In this document: positions 8,728 through 17,266 of the stretch, one piece after another | Layout: each line of letters begins with the position of its first letter | Numbering within the stretch: position 1 is the stretch's first letter | Source of the DNA: SZAS-103 sp964449135 | GTDB lineage: Bacteria; Pseudomonadota; Gammaproteobacteria; Xanthomonadales; Xanthomonadaceae | Length of the DNA stretch: 64,000 nucleotides | Reading direction: 5' to 3' | Assembly: GCA_964449135.1 (NCBI GenBank) | Contig: CAYUXZ010000004.1 | Span: 1-64,000 of the forward strand | Position numbers and translations under genes: made by a program | The notes under the pieces: model-generated | What the model saw: only the letters and a program-made list of their open reading frames with translations | Told to the model about the DNA's origin: nothing | Database searches by the model: none

Positions 8728-9873
8728 CTACTCGCGCGCGACGATGCGGTTGCGGCCGGTCTGCTTGGCCTTGCGCAGGCGCAGGTCGGCGCGGCGCATC
8801 AGGCCGGAGACATCCACCGCGTCCTGCGGGCAGCAGGACATGCCGGCCGAGAAGGTCAGCGTGCAGGCAAGCGCCGCGGGATTCGGCGCGTCCTCGTCGG
8901 GAACGAACGGCACCGATGCGACCTTCCTGCGCAGCGCATCGAGCCGCTCCCAGGCAGAGCCCATCGGCCGCTCCATCAGCAGCACGAATTCCTCGCCGCC
9001 CACGCGCATCAGCGGTTCGTCGCGGCCGAGCTCGTTGCGCAGCAGTTGCACCACGTGGCGCAGCGCGCGGTCGCCGGTGGGATGGCCGTAGTCGTCGTTG
9101 ATCCGCTTGAAATGATCAAGGTCGAGGATCGCGAGCGTGATCGAGGTTTCCTGCTTGCGCGCGTGCTCGACGATCTGCGGCACGCGGTGGACGAGGAAGC
9201 TGCGGTTCGGCAGTCCGGTCAGGGTGTCGGTGCCCGAGAGCAGCACCAACCGCTGGATGCGATAGACCACAACCGCGGTGAGCAGCGTCGCGACCAGCAG
9301 CACGATCAGGCGCTGGATCTGGTTGCCCGCCGACACCTCGCCGTAGCCGGCCGACACCAGCGGCTGGCCGTGCGCGTTCGCGAACACCCACAGCACCAGC
9401 GCGCCGTACTGGGCGATCGCGAGCATTCCGGCGAAGAACGTCACGCGGCCGTCGTTGCGCAGCGCGGTCGCGAAGATGGACAGCGGGTAGCACGACCACA
9501 CGATCACCGTGTTCAGGCTCTCGGCGGGCGATTTCGCCGCGAGCAGCAGCAGCACCAGCGTCTCCATGCTGATGTCCGAAGCGCTGGTCACGAACGGCAG
9601 CCAGCGGTAGCGACGGCGCTGTTTCGCGAGCGATAGCCAGAGCATCGCCAACATCAATCCAAGGCCGGTGCCGACAAAGCCGGCGAGACTGTCGGAGACG
9701 CCGCCGCCGGCGAGCAGGTTGATCAGCGGCATCAGCATCAGCAGCAGCGTCGCGACGACGCGGATGCGCGCGACCAGCAACTCACCGCCCGCGCCGATGT
9801 CGAGCACGATCTCGTCCGGCCGGTCGCGCAGGGTGCTAGACAGCTCGCGCAGGGTTTGTCTCAGGGTGGTCAA
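8728..9873 (-). CDS. Membrane-anchored diguanylate cyclase (GGDEF)
   Basis: This 381-residue protein has an N-terminal membrane region with about five or six hydrophobic segments (about residues 30-190) followed by a GGDEF domain. The catalytic loop reads RVGGEEF, and DTLTGLPNRSFL and LDLDHFKRINDDYGH mark the start of the domain and its metal site, so it should be able to make c-di-GMP. The RxxD inhibitory site that normally precedes the signature is not conserved (GRDE in its place). The sensor input is unknown. It stands alone on the minus strand, 91 bp downstream of the manganese exporter gene. Confidence 0.88.
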   Translation of the reverse strand: MTTLRQTLRELSSTLRDRPDEIVLDIGAGGELLVARIRVVATLLLMLMPLINLLAGGGVSDSLAGFVGTGLGLMLAMLWLSLAKQRRRYRWLPFVTSASDISMETLVLLLLAAKSPAESLNTVIVWSCYPLSIFATALRNDGRVTFFAGMLAIAQYGALVLWVFANAHGQPLVSAGYGEVSAGNQIQRLIVLLVATLLTAVVVYRIQRLVLLSGTDTLTGLPNRSFLVHRVPQIVEHARKQETSITLAILDLDHFKRINDDYGHPTGDRALRHVVQLLRNELGRDEPLMRVGGEEFVLLMERPMGSAWERLDALRRKVASVPFVPDEDAPNPAALACTLTFSAGMSCCPQDAVDVSGLMRRADLRLRKAKQTGRNRIVARE

Positions 9874-9964
9874 GCGCGTCCTCCGGGCCGGCGCGAGCGC
9901 ATCATCGCACGCGGGTCCGCGTGGCGAACGCGCGCCGATCCGGTTTCAGCATCCGGACGTCGGC

Positions 9965-10543
9965 TCACGCGCGGGCGCCGCTCAGCAGGCCGTACAGGTT
10001 CCACAGGCCGAGGCCGAGGAACAGCAGCGCAGCGGTCAAACGCGCCGCGCGCAGCGGGATGCGCGACGCGAAGCGCGCGCCCAGCCAGACCACCGGCACG
10101 TTCGCGGCCATCATTCCCAAGGTCGTGCCGGCCACGACCTGCCACAGCGGGCGGTACTGCGCGGCCAGCGCGACGGTCGCGATCTGGGTCTTGTCGCCCA
10201 TCTCGGCGAGGAAGAAGGTGATGATCGTCGCGACGACGAGTCCGTGCCCGGAATGCTTCGTCGCCGCATCATCGTCGGCTGCGTCGGGAACGAGCGCCCA
10301 AGCCGACATCGCGACGAACGAGAGCGCGACCGCCCATTGCAGCGCGCGCGGCGAGATCCAGTGCGCGAGCAGCGCGCCGACTTCGCCCGCGAGCGCGTGG
10401 TTGGCGAGCGTGGCGAGGAAGATGCCGGCGCAGATCGGCCAGGGCCGGCGGTATTTCGCGGCGAGCGTTAGCGAAAGCAGTTGCGTCTTGTCGCCGATTT
10501 CGGCGATCGCGACGGCGATGAAGGAAACGACCAGTGCTTGCAT
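9965..10543 (-). CDS. GDT1/UPF0016-family manganese exporter
   Basis: The 192-residue membrane protein has the two family-defining E-x-G-D-K-T motifs, EIGDKTQ at residues 15-21 and EMGDKTQ at 114-120, in an inverted repeat of hydrophobic halves joined by an acidic/His loop (VPDAADDDAATKHSGH). GDT1/TMEM165 proteins move Mn2+ or Ca2+; bacterial members such as MneA and MntX export Mn2+. The start is the ATG at 10543 with GGAG six bases before it. A yybP-ykoY manganese riboswitch occupies its leader, which strongly supports the Mn2+ assignment. Confidence 0.92.
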   Translation of the reverse strand: MQALVVSFIAVAIAEIGDKTQLLSLTLAAKYRRPWPICAGIFLATLANHALAGEVGALLAHWISPRALQWAVALSFVAMSAWALVPDAADDDAATKHSGHGLVVATIITFFLAEMGDKTQIATVALAAQYRPLWQVVAGTTLGMMAANVPVVWLGARFASRIPLRAARLTAALLFLGLGLWNLYGLLSGARA

Positions 10544-10607
10544 GAAGGTCTCCGGAGGTCGGGCGCGGGCGCGAAAGCAAACGCCGCGCGGCCCGACCGG
10601 TCGCTGC

Positions 10608-10735
10608 GGCGCCTGCCTTCGGTCTCGCCCGCACGACGTGTATCGTGCCTGCGCGCCATGGCCTGCCGGCCAAGCATGTTGACGCGCGAACCGGCATCGC
10701 GCCGGTGGGCTACTCCCCGGAGGAGGGGTGCGCTC
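10608..10735 (-). promoter_or_regulatory. yybP-ykoY manganese riboswitch
   Basis: On the minus strand the leader of the exporter gene contains the conserved aptamer blocks in order: GGGGAGTAGCC (loop L1, 10708-10718), GTCAACATGCTT (10672-10683), and GCGAGACC (loop L3, 10621-10628). Supporting helices are ACCGGC/GCCGGT (10690-10706) and GCACGA/TCGTGC (10631-10648). These match the known Mn2+-sensing yybP-ykoY class. Downstream, GGTCGGGC/GCCCGACC (10557-10598) forms a long hairpin ending three bases before the GGAG ribosome site with no T-tract, so I infer translational rather than terminator-based control. Confidence 0.93.
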
Positions 10736-10741
10736 ATTATA
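10736..10741 (-). promoter_or_regulatory. -10 box of the riboswitch transcript
   Basis: A perfect TATAAT on the minus strand (plus-strand ATTATA, 10736-10741) lies just upstream of the aptamer. No good -35 hexamer is seen 16-18 bases further upstream. It is the likely promoter for the manganese exporter transcript. Confidence 0.55.
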
Positions 10742-10787
10742 TAGGTCCCGGCGTGGCGTGGCCGAGCCGTCATTCGAGGAGTTCCGC

Positions 10788-11759
10788 ATGCAGTACCGCC
10801 GTCTCGGTTCGTCCGGCCTGAAGCTGTCCGCGCTGGGATTCGGCGCCTGGGTCACGTTCGGCAACCAGATCGGGCGCAGCCAGGCGCGCGAGCTGATCGC
10901 GCAGGCCTTCGACGCGGGCGTGAACTTCTTCGACAACGCCGAAACCTACGCGAACGGCGAGGCCGAGCGGATCATGGGCGACGTGCTCGCCGACCTGCGC
11001 CTGCCGCGCGACGCCTGGTGCGTGTCGAGCAAGGTGTTCTTCGGCGCGGTCGATCATCCCGCGCCGACGCAGAAGGGCCTGTCGCGCAAGCACGTGGTCG
11101 AGGCCTGCGAGCAGGCGCTCCAGCGATTGCGCGTTGATCATCTGGATCTCTACTACTGCCATCGCCCCGATCCGGACGCGCCGATCGAGGAAACCGTGCG
11201 CGCGATGGACGTGCTGATCCGGCAGGGCAAGGTGCTGTACTGGGGCACCTCCGAATGGCCGGTCGAGGCGATCGCGGAAGCCGCGCGGATCGCCCGCGCG
11301 AACGGACTCACGCCACCGACGATGGAACAACCCGAATACAACCTGTTGCATCGCGAGCGCGTCGAGCGCGAATACGCGCCGTTGTACGAATCCATCGGCC
11401 TGGGCACCACGACCTGGTCGCCGCTGGCGTCGGGACGGCTCACCGGCAAATACAACGACGGCGTACCCGACGCATCGCGCCTGCGCACGCCGGGTTACGA
11501 ATGGCTGGCACGCCGGCTGGCCACGCCGGAGGGGCAGGCCAAGATGGATCGCGTGCGCCGTTTCACCGCGCTCGCGGCCGAACTCGGCGAAAAACCCGCC
11601 CAGCTCGCGATCGCGTGGTGCCTGCGCAACCCGCGGGTGTCCTGCGTGATCCTCGGCGCGACGCGGCCCGAACAGTTGCGCGAGAACCTCGGCGCGTTGG
11701 ACGTGCTCGAACGGCTGGACGCAGCCGCGTTCGAGCGCATCGAAGCGGCGACCGCGTGA
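10788..11759 (+). CDS. Aldo/keto reductase (Kv-beta-like family)
   Basis: The 323-residue product starts MQYRRLGSSGLKLSALGFGAW, typical of AKRs close to the potassium-channel beta subunit and YghZ. The catalytic tetrad is visible: Asp and Tyr in FDNAETYANGEAE, Lys in VSSKVFFG and His in YYCHRPDPD. The C-terminal ILGATRPEQLRENL segment binds NADPH. It probably reduces aldehydes or ketones in the cytosol. The frame is open 20 codons upstream, but the ATG at 10788 has GAGGAG at the right distance. It diverges from the riboswitch-controlled exporter. Confidence 0.9.
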   Translation: MQYRRLGSSGLKLSALGFGAWVTFGNQIGRSQARELIAQAFDAGVNFFDNAETYANGEAERIMGDVLADLRLPRDAWCVSSKVFFGAVDHPAPTQKGLSRKHVVEACEQALQRLRVDHLDLYYCHRPDPDAPIEETVRAMDVLIRQGKVLYWGTSEWPVEAIAEAARIARANGLTPPTMEQPEYNLLHRERVEREYAPLYESIGLGTTTWSPLASGRLTGKYNDGVPDASRLRTPGYEWLARRLATPEGQAKMDRVRRFTALAAELGEKPAQLAIAWCLRNPRVSCVILGATRPEQLRENLGALDVLERLDAAAFERIEAATA

Positions 11760-11841
11760 TCGGGCGGACTGCAACGCCGCCGGTCGCGGCAATGGCGCCG
11801 GCATATACTGACGCAGCGAGCACATCCTGAAGGGGGCTGCC

Positions 11842-12807
11842 ATGGAATTCGTCGTCATTGCCTTGCTGATCTTCGCGGTCGTCCTCGTCGCCAAGATGGT
11901 GCGCGTCGTGCCGCAGGGCTACGAGTGGACCGTCGAGCATTTCGGCAAGTACACCAACACCCTCGAACCGGGCCTGCATTTCCTGCTGCCGATCGCGCAG
12001 AGCGTGGGCCGCAAGATCAACATGATGGAGCAGGTGATCGACGTGCCCTCGCAGGACGTGATCACCAAGGACAACGCGGTCGTGAAGGTCGACGGCGTGG
12101 TGTTCTTCCAGGTGCTCGACGCCGCGAAGGCCGCCTATGAGGTCGCGACGCTGGAGATCGCGATCCTCAACCTGGTGATGACCAACATCCGCACCGCGAT
12201 CGGCTCGCTCGACCTCGACGAGTCGCTGTCCAAGCGCGACGAGATCAACGCCAAGGTGCTGGTCGCGGTCGACGCGGCGACCCATCCCTGGGGCTTGAAG
12301 GTCAACCGCATCGAGCTCAAGGACATCCAGCCGCCGCGCGACCTGGTCGACTCGATGGCGCGACAGATGAAAGCCGAGCGCGAGAAGCGCGCGAACATCC
12401 TCGAGGCCGAGGGCCTGCGCCAGGCCGCGATCCTCAAGGCCGAGGGCGAGAAGCAGTCGGCGATCCTGCAGGCCGAAGGCCAGCGCGAGGCGGCGTTCCG
12501 CGCCGCCGAGGCGCGCGAGCGCTCCGCCGAAGCCGAAGCCAAGGCGACCGCGCTGGTCAGCAACGCGATCGAGCAGGGCAGCGTGCAGGCGATCAACTAT
12601 TTCGTCGCGCAGAAGTACATCGAGGCGTTCAAGTCGCTCGCCGAGGCGCCGAACCAGAAGTTCGTGATGCTGCCGATGGAATCGTCGGGCGTGCTCGGCT
12701 CGCTCGCGGGCATCGCCGAGCTCGCGAAGGAAAGTCTGGCCAGGCAGCAGGCCGTGATCGCGCAGCGCGCGTCCGCGCCGCCGCCGCTTCCCGCGCAAGG
12801 CGGCTGA
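11842..12807 (+). CDS. SPFH/band-7 membrane protein (QmcA-like)
   Basis: The 321-residue protein has an N-terminal membrane anchor (residues 2-20) followed by a stomatin/prohibitin-type band-7 domain (VPQGYEWTVEHFGKYTNTLEPG; VITKDNAVVKVDGVVFFQV; NPhe-like IRTAIGSLDLDESLSKRDEIN). It ends in an Ala/Glu-rich coiled-coil with repeated ILEAEG/ILKAEG/ILQAEG units (about 195-245). Such proteins form large membrane rings and scaffold microdomains. The NfeD-type gene follows after three bases, the usual partner arrangement (E. coli QmcA-YbbK). Confidence 0.92.
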   Translation: MEFVVIALLIFAVVLVAKMVRVVPQGYEWTVEHFGKYTNTLEPGLHFLLPIAQSVGRKINMMEQVIDVPSQDVITKDNAVVKVDGVVFFQVLDAAKAAYEVATLEIAILNLVMTNIRTAIGSLDLDESLSKRDEINAKVLVAVDAATHPWGLKVNRIELKDIQPPRDLVDSMARQMKAEREKRANILEAEGLRQAAILKAEGEKQSAILQAEGQREAAFRAAEARERSAEAEAKATALVSNAIEQGSVQAINYFVAQKYIEAFKSLAEAPNQKFVMLPMESSGVLGSLAGIAELAKESLARQQAVIAQRASAPPPLPAQGG

Positions 12808-12810
12808 GCC

Positions 12811-13245
12811 ATGACCGCCACTCAGATCGTGTGGGCCTGCGCCGCGCTGCTGCTGATGGCGGCGGAAGTCGCGGCGCCCGGGTTTTTCCTGCTCTGGCTG
12901 GGCTTCGCGGCAACGGGCGTGTTCGCGGTGCTGCTGTTCGCGCCCGGGCTGGCGGGCGTGTGGCAGACGCTGCTGTTCGCGCTGTTCTCGCTCGTCTCGG
13001 TCGGCGTCTACCTGTACTTCTTCCGCAAGGCGCGCGTCCCCAGCGATCAGCCGTTGCTCAATCGCCGCGCCGTGCAGCTGATCGGGCAGGTCTATCCGCT
13101 CGAATCGGCGATCGTGAACGGGCGCGGCCGGTTGAAGATCGGCGATGCGTTCTGGGTCGCCGAAGGTCCCGACACGCCAGCCGGAACGCGCGTGCGCATC
13201 GCCGCCGTGCACGGGATGTCGTTGCGCGTGCAGCCGGAGAGCTGA
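12811..13245 (+). CDS. NfeD-family membrane protein, partner of the SPFH protein
   Basis: This 144-residue protein has two or three N-terminal transmembrane segments (about 6-22, 28-48, 52-70) and a C-terminal OB-fold domain (residues about 85-144, with GQVYPLESAIVNGRGRLKIGD ending in the typical short beta-barrel). It is the short NfeD type. It sits three bases after the SPFH gene, the conserved operon in which NfeD assists the stomatin-like partner. Confidence 0.88.
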   Translation: MTATQIVWACAALLLMAAEVAAPGFFLLWLGFAATGVFAVLLFAPGLAGVWQTLLFALFSLVSVGVYLYFFRKARVPSDQPLLNRRAVQLIGQVYPLESAIVNGRGRLKIGDAFWVAEGPDTPAGTRVRIAAVHGMSLRVQPES

Positions 13246-13252
13246 GCGACGT

Positions 13253-14050
13253 TCAGCGCTCTTCGCGCAACAGGGCTGCGAAACGCGCTCGCTCGTTTGC
13301 GTCGATGTCCGAGACGATCACTGCCGACTGCGATCCGAGCATCACCGAATCGGCCGAATACCCGCGTGACTCAGCGTGCGCGGTCAGCGAACTCGCGGCC
13401 TGCGGCAGCACATACACGTCGATCAGGTGCTGACCGTGCCGGTATACGAGCACGGCGACGCGCTGCGATCCCGCATAGTCGATGCGCCCGCCGATCAGGA
13501 CGAAGCCCTGTGCGGCGAAATCGCGCACGGGCGGCGATTCGGCAAGCCTGCCCTCGAACCACGGCTTGACCGTGTGGTGGTCGCTGGAAACGACGTCCAC
13601 CGGCGACGTCGCGGCGAGTGCGCGCCAGTGGCTCACGAACAGGTCTCGGGTCAGCAGCGCTTCGTCGCTCGCGGTGCCGCTCGTGCGCAGGCGCATCGAC
13701 CAGCCGCCGGCCACGAACGCGAGGACGCAGGCTGCGGCGACGCCCAGACCCAGGATCCAGCGGCTGCGCGAACGCTGCGGAAATGCGATCACGTTCGCGT
13801 CGCGCGCCACGTGCGGCGTGTCCGGTACGAACGTGCCCGTCGCGTCGCGGATCTTCTCGCGCAGGGATTGCGGTGCGGCGTGGCGCAGCGATGGCTCGCG
13901 CAGCGCTCGACGCAAGGCGTCGGCGCGGGCGAGCGCCGACGCGCAGTCGGGGCAGGCGTCCAGATGCGTCTCGAGCGCGCGCGCCTCGTCGCGGTCGAGC
14001 TCGCCGTCGAGGTAAAGGTCGATCATCGTGAGTGCGGTCTTACAATCCAT
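13253..14050 (-). CDS. Membrane-bound anti-sigma factor (zinc-finger HC2)
   Basis: The 265-residue protein has an N-terminal zinc-binding anti-sigma domain with His29-x3-Cys33-x2-Cys36, a transmembrane helix near residues 97-118 and a periplasmic C-terminal domain of about 145 residues. It presumably binds and silences the ECF sigma factor encoded just upstream; the two genes overlap by 11 bp. The start ATG at 14050 is chosen because the zinc domain begins there. The signal sensed by the periplasmic part is unknown. Confidence 0.85.
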   Translation of the reverse strand: MDCKTALTMIDLYLDGELDRDEARALETHLDACPDCASALARADALRRALREPSLRHAAPQSLREKIRDATGTFVPDTPHVARDANVIAFPQRSRSRWILGLGVAAACVLAFVAGGWSMRLRTSGTASDEALLTRDLFVSHWRALAATSPVDVVSSDHHTVKPWFEGRLAESPPVRDFAAQGFVLIGGRIDYAGSQRVAVLVYRHGQHLIDVYVLPQAASSLTAHAESRGYSADSVMLGSQSAVIVSDIDANERARFAALLREER

Positions 14051-14579
14051 GGACGGGCTCCCGGGGCGGTTCCGCCAGCGCGCGCTGCAGCAGGGCGCGC
14101 CCGCGCGCAAGACGCGACATCACCGTGCCGATCGGCACACCGAGCGTGTCGGCGATCTCGCGGTAGGACAGGTCCTCGATTTCGCGCAGCACCAGCGTCT
14201 CGCGGAATTCCACAGGCAGCGCGCGCAGGGATCGCGCGATCAGCGCGCGGCGCTGACCCGCTTCTGCGTAGTCCTCGACCTCGTTGCCGGCGGCCGGCGG
14301 CGGCTCGTTCTGCGCGACATCGGTTGCGCCATGCAGGATGTCGCGACCGCGCGCGCCGAGTTTGGCCATGCAGCAGTTGCGCACGATCGCGAGCCACCAC
14401 GCGCGCGCGTCGCCGCCGGCATAGGTGTGCGCCGAGCGCAGTGCGCGCACGAAGGCGTCGTGCACCGCGTCTGCCGCGTCCTGCTCATCGCCGAGCAGCC
14501 AGCGGCCGAGGTTGTAGCCGGCGTCGAGGTGGCGCTGCGCGAGCTCGCCGATCACCGCGCTGGTGGCAGGCGCGCTCAT
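14040..14579 (-). CDS. ECF-type RNA polymerase sigma factor
   Basis: The 179-residue product is a Group 4 sigma factor. Region 2 is seen in DEQDAADAVHDAFVRALRS and DARAWWLAIVRNCC. Region 4 is seen in LPVEFRETLVLREIEDLSY with the helix-turn-helix REIADTLGVPIGTVMSRLARG. It is translated with the overlapping anti-sigma factor gene. The cupredoxin and metallophosphoesterase genes immediately upstream on the same strand are candidate members of its operon or regulon; this is an inference from order. Confidence 0.93.
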   Translation of the reverse strand: MSAPATSAVIGELAQRHLDAGYNLGRWLLGDEQDAADAVHDAFVRALRSAHTYAGGDARAWWLAIVRNCCMAKLGARGRDILHGATDVAQNEPPPAAGNEVEDYAEAGQRRALIARSLRALPVEFRETLVLREIEDLSYREIADTLGVPIGTVMSRLARGRALLQRALAEPPREPVHGL

Positions 14580-14610
14580 GGGTCCGGGAACTCCGCTGGC
14601 GGCGGCGGGA

Positions 14611-14949
14611 TCATTTGCGGACGTGCACGATGCCGGTCATGAACGGATGCATGGTGCAAAAGTAGCCGAAATCGCCGGCCTTGGTGAACGTGAAGCGATA
14701 GCTGTCGTCGGTGTCCATCGCCGGACTCGCGAAACTCTTGTCCCTGGCGAGAAGCATGTGCGGGGTCTGGTCGTGGTTGGTCCAGATAACGGTCGTGCCC
14801 GGCGCTACGGTGATCTCCTTCGGGGCGAACGCGAATTTGCTGATGTCGACGGTCTGCGCCGCCGCCGCATCGGCGCGGCCGGCTACGCATAGCGCGATGA
14901 GCAGGGCCAGCAGCGACGAAGGCGTGCGGGAAAGGAAACGATGGCTCAT
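14611..14949 (-). CDS. Exported cupredoxin (plastocyanin/amicyanin-like)
   Basis: The 112-residue precursor has a signal peptide (about residues 1-30) and one small blue-copper domain. The type-1 copper ligands are all present: His64 (TPHML), Cys98, His101 and Met104 in the segment FCTMHPFM. It should bind one copper ion in the periplasm and carry electrons or buffer copper. It lies 13 bp after the metallophosphoesterase gene and 31 bp before the sigma-factor gene, so the four genes probably form one transcript. Confidence 0.9.
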   Translation of the reverse strand: MSHRFLSRTPSSLLALLIALCVAGRADAAAAQTVDISKFAFAPKEITVAPGTTVIWTNHDQTPHMLLARDKSFASPAMDTDDSYRFTFTKAGDFGYFCTMHPFMTGIVHVRK

Positions 14950-14962
14950 GGTCGTCTCCGGC

Positions 14963-15934
14963 TCAGGTGCGATCGAACGGGCGGTCGATCGTCGCGAGCG
15001 CGCCCTGTCCGCGCACGACGCGGATCTCGCGCGTGCCGATCAGCTTGCCGAGTTCGCCTGCGGGCACGGTGACGGGCCCGGGTTCGCCGACGCCTTCCTG
15101 TCCCGGCGTCGGCAGCGGGTAGGCCAGCGACATCGCGGTGTGCAGCGCGACGTGGCCCTCGACCTTCTGCAGTACTTGGTGGATGTGGCCGTTGAGCACG
15201 GTCACCGAACCGAAGGGCCGCAGCAGCGCCATCGCCTGGTCGGCGTCCTGCGTGCCCCAGCCCCAGGGCGCCCACACCGTCCACAGCGGGATGTGCGCGA
15301 GCACCACGATCGGCGTCGAACGCGACACGCCGGCGAGATCCTGCTTCAGCCAAGCGAGCTGCTCGTCGCCAAGCGAGGTCATCGTGCCCATCTTGAAATT
15401 GAGCACGTTCGACAGGCCGATGAAGTGCACGCCGCCATGGTCGAAGCTGTACCACGCGCGCTGCCTGCCGTCGTGATCGAAGAACTTGAGGTAGCCGTTC
15501 AATCCGTCGTCGAGCGCGTCGTGCTCGCCGGGAACGACGTGGATGCGGTCGACCTTGAGTTCCTGCAACAGCTCGCGTGCTTGCCCGAACTGCTCGGGCT
15601 TGGACAGATGGCTGACATCGCCAGTGTGGACGATCAGCGATGGAGCCTGCGGCAGCGCGGCGATGTCGGCGATGGCGCGGCGCAGGCTGCCGACCACGTC
15701 GGGATTGGCCGGCTTGTTGAAACCGATGTGGGTGTCGCTGATCTGCACGAAGGAGAACGCGCCTTGCGCAGCCATGGCGGCGCGGCCGTCGTCCGTGGTC
15801 GCGAACGCGCGTGGCACGCCGCCGACCACGCTCCAGACGACCGCGGCGCCGGCCCATGCGCCGAGGCAGGACAGGGCCTCGCGGCGGCCGGGCTGTTCGA
15901 GAAGGTTGTCGGGTTTCTCTTCAATGCGATTCAT
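14963..15934 (-). CDS. Exported metallophosphoesterase
   Basis: The 323-residue protein has the calcineurin-like phosphoesterase motifs in order: QISDTHIG, HTGDVSH, PGEHD (the usual GNHD with Glu for Asn), AHIPLW and NGHIHQ. The N-terminus has twin arginines (GRREALS) before a hydrophobic stretch ending AFA, suggesting Tat export with the metals already bound. Substrate is unknown. It starts the minus-strand unit with the cupredoxin and sigma/anti-sigma genes and diverges from gcvT across about 140 bp. Confidence 0.85.
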   Translation of the reverse strand: MNRIEEKPDNLLEQPGRREALSCLGAWAGAAVVWSVVGGVPRAFATTDDGRAAMAAQGAFSFVQISDTHIGFNKPANPDVVGSLRRAIADIAALPQAPSLIVHTGDVSHLSKPEQFGQARELLQELKVDRIHVVPGEHDALDDGLNGYLKFFDHDGRQRAWYSFDHGGVHFIGLSNVLNFKMGTMTSLGDEQLAWLKQDLAGVSRSTPIVVLAHIPLWTVWAPWGWGTQDADQAMALLRPFGSVTVLNGHIHQVLQKVEGHVALHTAMSLAYPLPTPGQEGVGEPGPVTVPAGELGKLIGTREIRVVRGQGALATIDRPFDRT

Positions 15935-16023
15935 GGCGGCTCCTCGTGGGGTCTACCCGACAAGATCGCCATCGCAGCGGATTTATTCCCGAAGCCGCGC
16001 CTGCGTCCAGGGGCGCGGCCTGC

Positions 16024-16029
16024 GATAAT
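16024..16029 (+). promoter_or_regulatory. Candidate -10 box of gcvT
   Basis: GATAAT at 16024-16029 is a five-of-six match to the -10 consensus, 46 bases before the gcvT ATG. A GCCGCGCC/GGCGCGGC inverted repeat (about 15995-16020) lies just upstream and may be a binding site or a barrier between the divergent transcripts. No convincing -35 or glycine riboswitch was found. Confidence 0.3.
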
Positions 16030-16074
16030 GCGCATCCTCACGGCATGTCGCCGTACCCGAAGATCCGAATCCGC

Positions 16075-17175
16075 ATGAACCAGACCGCGCCGCTGCAGCA
16101 GACCGTCCTCAACCAGGCCCACCGCGCGCTCGGCGCGAAGATGGTCGATTTCGGCGGCTGGGACATGCCGATCCACTACGGCTCGCAGATCGACGAACAC
16201 CACCAGGTACGCCGCGACGCGGGCATGTTCGACGTCTCGCACATGACCGTGGTGGACCTGCGCGGCGCGCGCGTGCGCGATTTCCTGCGCCGGCTGGTAG
16301 CCAACTCGGTGGACAAGCTCAAGGTATCCGGCAAGGCGCTGTACACGGCCATGCTCAACGAGCGCGGCGGGGTGATCGACGACCTGATCGTCTATTACCG
16401 CGACGAGAGCTTCTTCCGTCTGGTCGTCAACGCCTCCACGCGCGACAAGGACCTTGCGTGGATCACGCAACAAGCCAAGGCCTTCGATGTCGCCGTGACC
16501 GAGCGTCCGGAATTCGCGATGATCGCCGTGCAGGGCCCGAATGCGCGCGAGAAGGTCTACGGCCTGCTGTCGCCGGAAGGCCGCGCGGTGGCCGCCAAGC
16601 TCGGCAAGTTCGTCGCCGCCGAGATCGACGGCATGTTCGTCGCGCGCACAGGCTACACCGGCGAAGACGGCTTCGAGATCATGCTGCCGGAAGGGCAGGC
16701 CGCCGCGTTCTGGCAGCTTCTGCTCGATGCCGGCGTGAAGCCGGCCGGCCTGGGCGCGCGCGACACGCTGCGCTTGGAAGCGGGCATGAACCTTTACGGC
16801 CAGGACATGGACGAGGACGTCTCGCCTTACGAGGCCGCGCTCGCGTGGACGATCGCGCTCGACGAAGGCCGTGACTTCATCGGCCGTGACGTGCTCGAGC
16901 AGCAGAAGGCGAAGGGCGCGCCGCGCCAGATGATCGGCCTGGTGATGGACGAGAAGGGCGTGCTGCGGCACGGACAGAAGGTGCTGACCGCGAACGGCGA
17001 CGGCGAAATCCTCTCGGGCACCTTCTCGCCGACGCTGGGCAAGGCGATCGCGTTCGCGCGCGTGCCCACTGGCGACCCAGGCGCGGTGCGCGTGGACATC
17101 CGCGGACGCGAAGTGCCGGTGCGCGTGGTCAAGTTCCCGTTCGTGCGGGATGGCAAACCGCAAGAAGGAATCTAG
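16075..17175 (+). CDS. gcvT: Glycine cleavage system T protein (aminomethyltransferase)
   Basis: GcvT releases ammonia and passes the methylene group from the aminomethyl-lipoyl H protein to tetrahydrofolate. The 366-residue product shows KMVDFGGWDMPIHYGSQIDEHH, the MFDVSHM folate-site segment, ARTGYTGEDGFEI and the GLGARDTLRLEAGMNLYG motif typical of the family. The frame is open upstream, but homology starts at ATG 16075. The H-protein gene follows 91 bp downstream. The P protein gene (gcvP) is not in the window. Confidence 0.96.
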   Translation: MNQTAPLQQTVLNQAHRALGAKMVDFGGWDMPIHYGSQIDEHHQVRRDAGMFDVSHMTVVDLRGARVRDFLRRLVANSVDKLKVSGKALYTAMLNERGGVIDDLIVYYRDESFFRLVVNASTRDKDLAWITQQAKAFDVAVTERPEFAMIAVQGPNAREKVYGLLSPEGRAVAAKLGKFVAAEIDGMFVARTGYTGEDGFEIMLPEGQAAAFWQLLLDAGVKPAGLGARDTLRLEAGMNLYGQDMDEDVSPYEAALAWTIALDEGRDFIGRDVLEQQKAKGAPRQMIGLVMDEKGVLRHGQKVLTANGDGEILSGTFSPTLGKAIAFARVPTGDPGAVRVDIRGREVPVRVVKFPFVRDGKPQEGI

Positions 17176-17266
17176 TCGAACCTGCTGAAACTCGTTTCCC
17201 CCGTCGCTACAATGACGCGGCCATCGCGGCACGCGATTCCATCCGACCGATTCCTCCGGAGCTGAC

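Noticed and set aside
15935..16074. Glycine riboswitch before gcvT
   Set aside because: No tandem aptamer sequence is present, and 140 bp shared with a divergent gene leaves little room for one.
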